Source of the DNA: T3SED10-260 sp035363255 | GTDB lineage: Bacteria > Caldisericota > Caldisericia > UBA6126 | Reading direction: 5' to 3' | Assembly: GCA_035363255.1 (NCBI GenBank) | Contig: DAOSES010000034.1 | Span: 1 to 13,661 of the forward strand | DNA: 13,661 bases | Shown: piece by piece, positions 5,561 to 11,376 of the stretch | How the letters are laid out: the number at the start of each line of letters is the position of its first letter | How positions within the stretch are numbered: position 1 is the first letter of the stretch | Program-made: the position numbers and the translations under genes | Notes under the pieces: generated by a model | What the model saw: the letters and a program-made list of their open reading frames with translations, nothing else | What the model was told of the DNA's origin: nothing | The model's database searches: none

Positions 5561-6865
5561 ATGTTAAGAAGTTTTGCAGTAGAAAATTTTCTGTCCTTTA
5601 AAAGCAAGCAGATTTTTGAAATGATCGCAAACAAGGATAAGTTTTTCCCTGACAATCTCATTGCTTTGGATTTTAATAGCAATGAAAAGCTGGTTAAAAG
5701 TGCGGTAATTTATGGAGCTAACGCTTCTGGGAAATCGAATCTGGTTAAAGCTCTCGGGTATGGTAAAAGTTTAGTGCTCAATTCTGTCTCGGGTGATAAG
5801 GATGCAGTTGCTGGGGCAAGTCCTTATAAATTGGATAGCGAGAAAGCTATTCAAGCTTCAGAGCTGGAATATGAGATATTTATCGACCAAAAGCTCTATA
5901 AATATGGCTTTGTTGCAGATAAAAAAGCTGTTCATGAAGAATGGTTATACGAGTTTCCAAAAAACCGACCTAAAAAGATATTTCATCGTTCAGGAAAAGC
6001 CTGGAATGCTAATGTTTTTAATCATGAAATCAAGATTCCACAGGGATATAAAGAGCTTGTCAAGCTGGTTCCTGATGGCAGTCTGCTGTTGGGATATATG
6101 AATAGGGATAAGCTGGAAAGTATGGGTGCACAATCTGCTCTCACTGATATATCAAAGGTTTATGATTGGTTTAAGCATGATTTAGTCTTCTGGAATGAGC
6201 GAAATCCCTCTTCAACTGTCGAATTATGTCACCGCGATTCCAGCTTTAAAGAAATGCTTATGAAAATCCTGGGTAGTTTTGATTTAAATATTGTTGACGT
6301 CATTACTGAAGAGAGTGAAGATTCCCCAAAAATTCAATCTGCTGTTAAAACTTTTCTAACTGATATGTTTGAAGGTGAAAAAAAAGTACAATATCTCTTG
6401 AGAGATCAGCCTTTTAAAAATACTATTCGACACTTTTTTGTGCATCAAATGGAAAACAGCTCAGATCTGGTACATTTCCACCCTTTGGAAGAATCCAGGG
6501 GTACGAACAGGCTGTTTGATCTTTTAGGGCCTTTGCTTCTTGCTATAAGCAACAATGCAACTTTTGTGGTTGATGAATTGGAAACCAGCATTCATCCTCA
6601 AATTTTACATGAATTGATCAAGTTTGTTCATAAGCAGAAGTCCTCTGCCCAGTTGATCTTTACTACGCATTATCCTGGCCTATTGAGCTCGGAGCTGATG
6701 AGGAGAGATCAAGTTTGGTTTACTGAAAAGAAGGAGAATGACACTCAGTTGTTTTCTCTGAAACACTTTTCTGATATTTCAAGGAAAGATGACATTAAAA
6801 AGTATGAAAGATGGTATCTGAATGGGAGATTTGGAGCTATTCCTTTTATTGATGAACTAACTTAA
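5561..6865 (+). CDS. AAA15-type ATPase (COG1106), RloA/AriA-like, without a recognisable effector partner
   Basis: 434 residues, a full-length SMC/ABC-like ATPase. Walker A is YGANASGKSN at 51-60, the signature-like ESRGT is at 311-315, Walker B with the catalytic glutamate is TFVVDELE at 334-341, and the H-loop is TTH at 368-370. The C-terminal NGRFGAIPFIDEL is the typical family ending. Relatives are the ATPase subunits of phage-defence systems such as RloA-RloB and AriA of PARIS, where a Toprim or RloB effector follows. Here only 62 bases separate the stop from the right 167-bp repeat, and no effector gene is present. It lies divergent from hicBA. A role in phage defence is inferred from the family; with no partner it could be a remnant or act alone. 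Confidence 0.85.
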   Translation: MLRSFAVENFLSFKSKQIFEMIANKDKFFPDNLIALDFNSNEKLVKSAVIYGANASGKSNLVKALGYGKSLVLNSVSGDKDAVAGASPYKLDSEKAIQASELEYEIFIDQKLYKYGFVADKKAVHEEWLYEFPKNRPKKIFHRSGKAWNANVFNHEIKIPQGYKELVKLVPDGSLLLGYMNRDKLESMGAQSALTDISKVYDWFKHDLVFWNERNPSSTVELCHRDSSFKEMLMKILGSFDLNIVDVITEESEDSPKIQSAVKTFLTDMFEGEKKVQYLLRDQPFKNTIRHFFVHQMENSSDLVHFHPLEESRGTNRLFDLLGPLLLAISNNATFVVDELETSIHPQILHELIKFVHKQKSSAQLIFTTHYPGLLSSELMRRDQVWFTEKKENDTQLFSLKHFSDISRKDDIKKYERWYLNGRFGAIPFIDELT

Positions 6866-6927
6866 TTCTTTGGGGAACAAGGTGAAGATATTTTTAAAGT
6901 AAAGCTTGGTTGGTTTTCTACGAATAA

Positions 6928-7094
6928 CAGAATGTTTAAAACTTTTTTTGTGAGATTTCGCATTTTTTTGATTTATAAAAAGCTATCTCCCACCTTCTTG
7001 AGAGATTTACCCATTCATGAAAACCTGGAAATCCGTGGAAATCTGAGTCGAAGGGAAATTTACTAACAATCTATGGATTGATCCCCAGGGGGGT
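6928..7094. repeat. 167-bp perfect direct repeat, right copy
   Basis: Identical to 4465-4631 and in the same orientation. It contains a second copy of the 44-codon frame (6932-7066). It stands 62 bases after the AAA15 ATPase, where an effector gene would be expected. Together with the left copy it bounds a 2.3-kb interval holding hicBA and the ATPase. Recombination between the copies would delete that interval and leave one repeat. Nothing else is seen in 7095-7203 except the promoter of the next gene. Confidence 0.95.
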
Positions 7095-7169
7095 GAAGCA
7101 TTAATGGGGGATATGGAAAACAGGGCGAATGAAAAGACCTTATGGTATTTCTATTGCTCATTAAGCAGG

Positions 7170-7175
7170 TATAAT
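7170..7175 (+). promoter_or_regulatory. -10 box of the 65-residue protein/nucleotidyltransferase pair
   Basis: TATAAT within AAGCAGGTATAATATT, 28 bases before the ATG at 7204. The phosphotransferase gene has a closely similar segment (AAGCAAGTATAATAGAAT at 10264). Neither has a clear -35, so the shared flank may mark a common promoter type. Confidence 0.4.
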
Positions 7176-7203
7176 ATTACCAAGAAACAACAAGGGAGTA
7201 GGA

Positions 7204-7401
7204 ATGAGTATCGAGCGTGTGGTAAGAAAGTATAAAATTGACCAGGAACCTAATGATTTTTCCTATTGGAAAAACAAATCCTTTCAGGAACGTATTGATG
7301 CGCTAGAAACTATCAGATCCGAATATCATGCATGGAGATACAGCAATGCTGAGCAAAGATTTCATCGAGTTTGTCGCATTGTTAAACCAAAAAAAGGTTA
7401 A
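7204..7401 (+). CDS. Small protein paired with nucleotidyltransferase, putative TA-like partner
   Basis: 65 residues. AAGGGAG with a five-base spacer precedes the ATG. The helical core SFQERIDALETIRSEY, followed by FHRVCRIVKPKKG, matches a widespread small protein found immediately upstream of MNT/AbiEii-like nucleotidyltransferases. It overlaps that gene by 56 bases, so the two are surely co-translated. By analogy with MNT-HEPN and AbiE modules the pair may form a toxin-antitoxin or defence unit, but the small protein is neither HEPN-like nor AbiEi-like in any way I can see. The role is inferred from context. Confidence 0.7.
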   Translation: MSIERVVRKYKIDQEPNDFSYWKNKSFQERIDALETIRSEYHAWRYSNAEQRFHRVCRIVKPKKG

Positions 7402-7783
7402 ATACCTTGTAGTCGGAGGATATGCGGTAGCTGTTCATGGTTATCCTCGTTACACTAAAGATCTTGATATTTGGATCGACATCTCACCCTGCAATATCCA
7501 GCAACTGCTTGCTGTTATTGAAGAATTTGGTTTTAGCGATTTGAATCTTGAGCTCAATGACTTTATTGAGCCTGGTTATGTGATTCAGCTTGGCTATCCT
7601 CCTTGTAGGATTGATTTGCTGACATCCTTGGAAGGACTTTGTTTTGAAGATTGTTACCCGCAAAAAAAAACTTTAACTATAGATGGAATCTCTGTTGATT
7701 TTATTGACTTGCATCATTTAAGGATCAATAAACAATCAACAGGTCGTTCGCAAGATATTGCAGACTTGGAAAATTTAAGGTAG
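7346..7783 (+). CDS. MNT/AbiEii-like nucleotidyltransferase
   Basis: 145 residues from the ATG at 7346, preferred over one 18 bases upstream because GGAG lies eight bases before it and MLSKDFIEFVALLN is the usual family start. The nucleotidyltransferase signature is plain: GGYAVAVHGYPRYTKDLDIW (about 23-42), the glycine pair followed by the DxD metal-binding pair. A third acidic position is likely in CRIDLLTS. The C-terminal KQSTGRSQDIADLENL is the typical ending. Relatives transfer nucleotides to tRNA or protein and act as toxins or as antitoxins. The neighbouring 65-residue gene overlaps it. Either role is possible here. Confidence 0.82.
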   Translation: MLSKDFIEFVALLNQKKVKYLVVGGYAVAVHGYPRYTKDLDIWIDISPCNIQQLLAVIEEFGFSDLNLELNDFIEPGYVIQLGYPPCRIDLLTSLEGLCFEDCYPQKKTLTIDGISVDFIDLHHLRINKQSTGRSQDIADLENLR

Positions 7784-7791
7784 ATCTAATT

Positions 7792-7832
7792 CTATTTCCC
7801 AATAATAAGAATTTTTTCATTTTGGGAAATAG
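7792..7832. terminator. Inverted repeat between convergent genes, possible bidirectional terminator
   Basis: CTATTTCCCAA (7792-7802) and TTGGGAAATAG (7822-7832) form an 11-bp perfect stem with a 19-base loop. It sits between the nucleotidyltransferase stop and the fic stop, which converge. A strong T run is missing on either side, so termination is only inferred. Confidence 0.45.
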
Positions 7833-7862
7833 CAGAATAAACGATTGATAAAATAGCTTTAC

Positions 7863-9005
7863 TTATTCAGAGCTGAAAGCCTCAAGGTACTTTTTATATA
7901 CCAGGACTTTGTTTCGCTTTCGCTGGGACAGGTTGCTTAATATTTCTTCTTTGCAAAGTTTTTCGAGTAGTCTTCCGCTGGTTGTGGGGCTGATGTTTAG
8001 TTTGGTGGCTGCTTCTTCTATGTTGATAGTGGGTTTGTCAAAAAGCCCTTCATAGATTGTCAGAGCATTATCACTGATGCGACCCAGCGCATTTATCTTT
8101 TTTAAATCCTGCTCTCTAAGCATCACGATATTTCGGGCTATTTGAACTGCTTCCTGAGCCATTTCAATGACTCCAGTCAAAAAGAATTTGATCCAGGCTT
8201 CATAGTCACCCTGGGTGTGAATCTTGGTGAGTCCTTCGTAATAAGCTTGTTGGTGTTGCTTGATAAATTTGGACAGGTAAAGAACTGGCTGGTGCAAAAT
8301 ACCTTTTTCAGCAAGGTATAGGGCGATTAATAGTCTTCCTATCCTTCCATTACCATCTAAAAAGGGGTGGATCATTTCAAACTGGCTATGGATTAGAGCT
8401 GTTTTTACCAAAGGAGGCAGGGAGTCTTTTTGGTGCAGAAAACGTTCGAATTGATCAAGGCACTTTGGTAAAAAGTCCATGGAGGGTGGGATATAGCTGG
8501 CAGTTTTGATGGAATACCCCCCAATCCAGTTTTGCGACCTTCTAAACTCCCCGGGATCTTTAAACTGACCTCTGACTCCTTCCATGAGGATGCCATGGAT
8601 TTCTCTGATCAATCGTAAGGATAATGGTAGGCTGTTTAAGCGGTCAAATCCGTATCGGGTTGCTTTGACATAATTTTCAATCTCCTTGACATCATTGGGT
8701 AGTTCGTCGCTCATACCGGCTTCTGCTTTGATCAAATCAGAAAAGGTGGCTTTTGTACCCTCTATTTGAGAGGAAAGTGTGGCTTCGCTTTTGGCATACA
8801 TGTACACAAAAAAATTAGGGGAAATCAAGGTGTCGACTACCTCATCCAGTCTTCCTATAAATCGACTGGCTTCGGATATCAGGAAAATCATTTCTTCATC
8901 ATATTGAAGAGGAGGATTTTGCGGGGGAAGAGGTGCTGGGACAAAGCAAAAATAGGCTATGTCTCCCGCTCCAACTTTCATTTTATGTCCAGCTCGATCT
9001 TGCAT
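7863..9005 (-). CDS. Class II Fic family protein with C-terminal winged helix
   Basis: 380 residues from the ATG at 9005. I chose this start because AGGAG lies seven bases upstream; that site is embedded in an in-frame ATG five codons earlier. Order of parts: an N-terminal helical region with the inhibitory motif SSQIEGT (78-84, fitting S/TxxxE/G), the Fic core with a complete HPFLDGNGRIGR active site (213-224), and a C-terminal winged-helix segment (INIEEAATKLNISPTTSGRLL). Fic enzymes with this core transfer AMP from ATP to target hydroxyls. The inhibitory glutamate in the N-terminal helix keeps class II members off without a separate antitoxin, which agrees with no small partner gene here. 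The winged helix suggests DNA binding and autoregulation, supported by a repeat-rich promoter upstream. Confidence 0.92.
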   Translation of the reverse strand: MQDRAGHKMKVGAGDIAYFCFVPAPLPPQNPPLQYDEEMIFLISEASRFIGRLDEVVDTLISPNFFVYMYAKSEATLSSQIEGTKATFSDLIKAEAGMSDELPNDVKEIENYVKATRYGFDRLNSLPLSLRLIREIHGILMEGVRGQFKDPGEFRRSQNWIGGYSIKTASYIPPSMDFLPKCLDQFERFLHQKDSLPPLVKTALIHSQFEMIHPFLDGNGRIGRLLIALYLAEKGILHQPVLYLSKFIKQHQQAYYEGLTKIHTQGDYEAWIKFFLTGVIEMAQEAVQIARNIVMLREQDLKKINALGRISDNALTIYEGLFDKPTINIEEAATKLNISPTTSGRLLEKLCKEEILSNLSQRKRNKVLVYKKYLEAFSSE

Positions 9006-9010
9006 GCTAT

Positions 9011-9120
9011 TGCTCCTCATTTTTGATGTGAAAGTGATTATAATATTTTTTTATTTGCATTTCAATGCCTTAAATGATTATTAGCTTATTTTATTTTCAT
9101 TTAGCTATCTTAAGTGATTT
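9011..9120. repeat. Three 30-nt degenerate repeats at exact 40-bp intervals upstream of fic
   Basis: Units start at 9011, 9051 and 9091. Each has CAT at its tenth base and AARTGATT near its end (AAAGTGATTA at 9031, TAAATGATTA at 9071, TAAGTGATTT at 9111). The second and third units match at 22 of 30 positions. The first overlaps the -10 and the fic leader, the second overlaps the -35. Forty base pairs is close to four helical turns, so sites would lie on one face of the DNA. I infer an operator array. Confidence 0.5.
9037..9065 (-). promoter_or_regulatory. Promoter of fic
   Basis: On the minus strand: TTGAAA (9060-9065), a 17-base spacer and a perfect TATAAT (9037-9042), 31 bases before the ATG at 9005. 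Confidence 0.75.
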
Positions 9121-9141
9121 TATTTTGGCATGTTTTCAACA

Positions 9142-9168
9142 TCTACATAGTTCATAAAGACGGGTCAA
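9142..9168 (-). pseudogene. Short relic of a GNAT gene
   Basis: About 25 bases match 2690-2714, inside the GNAT gene at 2299-2820, with two mismatches. On the minus strand they read PVFMNYVD where the intact gene has PVFMSYVE. The frame is closed on both sides. It suggests that a paralogous acetyltransferase once stood here. Confidence 0.35.
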
Positions 9169-9197
9169 CGAGATGAGTAAGTTGATGGAAGAAAAAA

Positions 9198-9692
9198 TCA
9201 GCTATACATGACAACTTGGAAATCTATGGATTGATCCCCACGGGGTATGGAGCATCGCTGGTGAAAGTATGGTCCTCTTCCAGGATGGCATAGAAATACT
9301 CGGTTGTCGGGTTGACAGGTAGCAATAATGCGATGGAGTTTTTGGCTTTGAAATCCATAAGCCAGGACTGCTTGAGCTGCTTCTGAGGCATATCCCTGCT
9401 TTTTAAAGTGGGGATGAATTATCCAGCCCAGCTCCCAGGTGCTTTCTGCGAACCAGGGGTGATATATGATTTGTCCTATGACTCGAGCTAGTTTTTTTTC
9501 GTAAATGGCATAGCACTCTGTTTCTTCGTCTGGACTTTCGGACACAATTTCTTTTACTTCTTGAGGGGTGAGGACCCCAATGGGAATATAGTGCATGGTT
9601 TTGGCATCTGTGCACCAAGAGGCCACATCCTCCCAGTCGTCTTTTTGGAAGTTGCGGATGATTAAGCGCTTGCTTTCGATATGAAGGTTCAT
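9198..9692 (-). pseudogene. RimJ/RimL-like GNAT acetyltransferase with internal deletion and frameshift
   Basis: The first 130 codons form a good acetyltransferase: IESKRLIIRNFQKDDW, then motif A as ELGWIIHPHFKKQGYASEAA (87-106) and LHRIIATCQPDN, the usual C(Q/E)P(E/D)N motif. Relatives continue with a segment like SxRVxEKLGMRREG and end D-E-Y-x-Y-A-I-L. Here that segment is absent. Directly after the N the alternative frame reads TEYFYAILEED and stops at 9224-9226, whereas the original frame runs on as unrelated residues to 9198. I infer an internal deletion of roughly 75-100 bp near 9300 that shifted the frame. The ATG follows the AbrB-like stop by three bases, so it was the last gene of a three-gene operon. 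Probably inactive. Confidence 0.65.
9207..9245. repeat. Degenerate third copy of the 167-bp repeat, internally deleted
   Basis: 9207-9223 matches 4553-4569 with two mismatches and 9224-9240 matches 4608-4624 perfectly. The 38 bases between are missing. The junction lies at a short AATC microhomology. It overlaps the 3' end of the GNAT pseudogene, so the repeat belongs to a dispersed family and is not specific to the hicBA segment. Confidence 0.65.
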
Positions 9693-9695
9693 TTG

Positions 9696-9998
9696 CTATT
9701 CTTTGGTTTCAAAGACAGCTTCATAAGTACAAGCTAAACCAGGGTCTGTTGCTGCTCGATCGGCTTCTTCCAATAGTATCTCCACAGCAGGCCTTATTTT
9801 GCTTCGTTGCTCTTTGAATTTACATAAAAGCTCCTGCCCTGAGTAACCTTCGGATATTAACTCAGCAAGAATGAGATCGTCAAAAGCTCCATCGACTTCT
9901 TGCTCTATGCCCAGTTGATTTACAAAAGCCAAAGGGAGGGTGATTTGTCGCTTTGGGGAAACTGAAATTCGCTTTTTAAAATATCTCATTTTCTTCAT
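9696..9998 (-). CDS. AbrB/SpoVT-type antitoxin-like protein with apparent in-frame deletion
   Basis: 100 residues. The N-terminus has the first half of an AbrB/MazE swapped-hairpin domain (KKRISVSPKRQITLPLAFVNQLGIEQEVD). The second half, normally an acidic strand and a V/I-L-R-P strand, is missing: VD is joined straight to GAFDDLILAELISEGYSGQE. The C-terminal helical part (FKEQRSKIRPAVEILLEEAD) and a YEAVF ending, in the style of the T/H-E-E-V-F tail of antitoxins, are intact. The gene begins inside the HicB-like gene (23-base overlap) and is followed three bases later by the GNAT pseudogene. The expected RelE/ParE-like toxin is not there. DNA binding may be lost. Confidence 0.7.
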   Translation of the reverse strand: MKKMRYFKKRISVSPKRQITLPLAFVNQLGIEQEVDGAFDDLILAELISEGYSGQELLCKFKEQRSKIRPAVEILLEEADRAATDPGLACTYEAVFETKE

Positions 9999-10131
9999 TG
10001 TACAACTCGACAGCGTCTGTTAAATTTTGGATAGCGTCCAGGATAGTGCTTCCAAAGGAGGCGACTTCTACATTTAAGCATTGAGATACATAATACGAAT
10101 CTTCTTTCCATACGATGTAGTTTAATTCCAC
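9976..10131 (-). CDS. HicB-like (partial RNase H fold) small protein
   Basis: 51 residues from the GTG at 10131, chosen because AAGGAG lies eight bases upstream and no better start exists. The sequence VELNYIVWKEDSYYVSQCLN, then VEVASFGSTILDAIQNLTDAVELY, has the HicB/UPF0150 pattern: two strands with D-x-Y-Y-V, a C-L-N-V turn, S-F-G-x-T and the amphipathic helix. No HicA partner accompanies it. It overlaps the AbrB-like gene, so the two are translationally coupled. Such HicB-like/AbrB-like pairs look like antitoxin or regulatory modules. The promoter upstream (repeat R) is shared with the hicBA operon at 5170, which hints at common control. Confidence 0.68.
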   Translation of the reverse strand: MELNYIVWKEDSYYVSQCLNVEVASFGSTILDAIQNLTDAVELYNEENEIF

Positions 10132-10135
10132 TATG

Positions 10136-10217
10136 TATGCTCCTTTTTCTAATTATATCTTGTCTGTATTATAACAGAATTGCTAGCATTTTTCCGTTAA
10201 GCTAATGGTGTACCAGG
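10136..10217 (-). promoter_or_regulatory. Repeat R, copy 3: extended -10 promoter with upstream dyad
   Basis: On the minus strand, TGTTATAAT (box 10168-10173) is an extended -10, 36 bases before the GTG of the HicB-like gene. The dyad CCGTTA-AGC-TAATGG is at 10194-10208, 21 bases upstream of the -10, inside a 27-bp block (10191-10217) identical to 5422-5448. The start of the repeat (TATGCTCCT) is also conserved, while the middle differs. Confidence 0.6.
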
Positions 10218-10270
10218 GAGGATTATAAAAAGCGGGTAAATCAAATTCTCCCATGCACCTATCAAGCAAG

Positions 10271-10276
10271 TATAAT
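10271..10276 (+). promoter_or_regulatory. -10 box of the phosphotransferase gene
   Basis: TATAAT about 35 bases before the ATG at 10312. Its flank (AAGCAAGTATAATAGAAT) resembles that at 7164. No convincing -35 was found. Confidence 0.4.
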
Positions 10277-10311
10277 AGAATTAAGAAACTGAAAAGTGAT
10301 AGGAGGAGTAG

Positions 10312-11283
10312 ATGTTAAAGCTGAAATATTTAGCGAATAATGAAGCATTGGCAGTAGAATTGTTGGCTTATTGGGAGCATGATCCGATTGATCATAACTT
10401 GTTGAAACGCTTCCGGATTTCATCCAATGCCATCTACCCTTTTAAATGGAAGAATGAGCTTTGCTTTTTGAGACACTGCCCTTTGTCGGAAAAATCCCTT
10501 GAAAGTGTGGAAGCTGAGATCCACTTTATACATTATTTACGATCCAAAGGCTTCCCAGCCCTTGAACCATTGTTGAACACCGATAAGCAATGGGTCCTGT
10601 GCAAAAGAAGCTCCTGGGGTGAATATCTGGCTAGTGCTTTTAGAAAAGTGGATGGAGAGCAAGTGTCTCAAGTTTCTTTGACGGATGAGCTTTTGTTTCA
10701 ATACGGTTCCTGTCTGGGTAGGCTTCATCACTTGTCCTCGGGGTATATGCCTGATAGCAGTAAGCGTTGGAACCATGAGCAGGTTTTTGCCTGGATAGAC
10801 CAACAATTTCACCGTCTTTCTGTTGCTGAAAGTGCCAAACGAGAATGCAGGAACCTTGAACTCCTCTTTTCAGGCTTCTCCAGGAATGTTCAGAATTATG
10901 GTCTGATTCATTATGATTTCGAGATGGACAATACGTTTTATGATGCTGAAAAGGATAAAATCTGGGTGATTGACTTTGATGACTGCATGTATCATTGGTA
11001 CCAAATGGATATTGAAAACGCCTGGGATAGTTTGCAGGAGCCGTTTGCTACTGAAGACCTGGTGCAGAAAAAGCAATGTTTCCTGGAGGGATATCAATCT
11101 CACCACCCCATCGACCCACAGCTATCTTTGCATAAGGATGCCTTTTCCCGTTTTTCCCGGCTTTATACCTATGCAAGATTGAAAGATACCCTCAGCGAAG
11201 AAATTGAAAATGAGCCCGATTGGATGAGCCGAATAAGGAGTAAACTTACGATGATCTGCTCCATATTTGAGAAATCAATGTGA
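10312..11283 (+). CDS. APH-family (aminoglycoside phosphotransferase-like) small-molecule kinase
   Basis: 323 residues. AGGAGG with a five-base spacer precedes the ATG. The kinase-like fold is clear from the C-lobe: the catalytic loop GLIHYDFEMDNTFYD (about 197-211), with H200, D202 and N207 in the HxDxxxxN Brenner motif, and the metal-binding VIDFDDCMYHWYQMDI (219-234) with the DFD triad. The N-lobe is weaker; LRH (53-55) may hold the ATP-binding basic residue, and WVLCKRSSWGEYL (94-106) is the hinge. Relatives phosphorylate antibiotics, choline, homoserine or other metabolites. Nothing here picks the substrate. It stands alone between a HicB-like operon and the DUF4143 ATPase. Confidence 0.85.
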   Translation: MLKLKYLANNEALAVELLAYWEHDPIDHNLLKRFRISSNAIYPFKWKNELCFLRHCPLSEKSLESVEAEIHFIHYLRSKGFPALEPLLNTDKQWVLCKRSSWGEYLASAFRKVDGEQVSQVSLTDELLFQYGSCLGRLHHLSSGYMPDSSKRWNHEQVFAWIDQQFHRLSVAESAKRECRNLELLFSGFSRNVQNYGLIHYDFEMDNTFYDAEKDKIWVIDFDDCMYHWYQMDIENAWDSLQEPFATEDLVQKKQCFLEGYQSHHPIDPQLSLHKDAFSRFSRLYTYARLKDTLSEEIENEPDWMSRIRSKLTMICSIFEKSM

Positions 11284-11292
11284 AATGTTCAT

Positions 11293-11347
11293 TCGCGGAA
11301 TTAACGCTACTTGCGAGAGTTGACTCGCGGAATTAACGCTACTTGCG
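11293..11347. repeat. Two perfect 23-bp tandem units, 32-bp period
   Basis: 11293-11315 and 11325-11347 are identical 23-mers (TCGCGGAATTAACGCTACTT, then GCG), separated by AGAGTTGAC. ATTCGCG just before unit 1 and CGCGAAT at the end of unit 2 are inverted repeats. GCGAG/CTCGC across the spacer forms a small hairpin. It lies 29 bases before the DUF4143 ATPase start. Confidence 0.85.
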
Positions 11348-11364
11348 CGAATAGGATTTCAGTT

Positions 11365-11370
11365 TATACT
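11365..11370 (+). promoter_or_regulatory. -10 box of the DUF4143 ATPase, leaderless geometry
   Basis: TATACT, then six bases, then the ATG at 11377. No Shine-Dalgarno site is present. The spacing is the same as for the GNAT gene at 2820. A weak -35 (TTGCGC, 11343-11348) overlaps the end of the tandem repeat. Confidence 0.4.
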
Positions 11371-11376
11371 TAGCTC

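Noticed and set aside
6866..6927. Remnant of an rloB or other effector start after the AAA15 ATPase
   Set aside because: The 62 bases translate to nothing recognisable in any frame, and there is no ribosome binding site.
4465..7094. Insertion sequence or composite transposon
   Set aside because: No transposase or integrase frame lies between or within the repeats, and the repeats have no terminal inverted repeats or target duplications that I can see.
11293..11347. Two-unit repeat as a CRISPR array
   Set aside because: The spacer is only 9 bases, there are two units only, and no cas gene is present.
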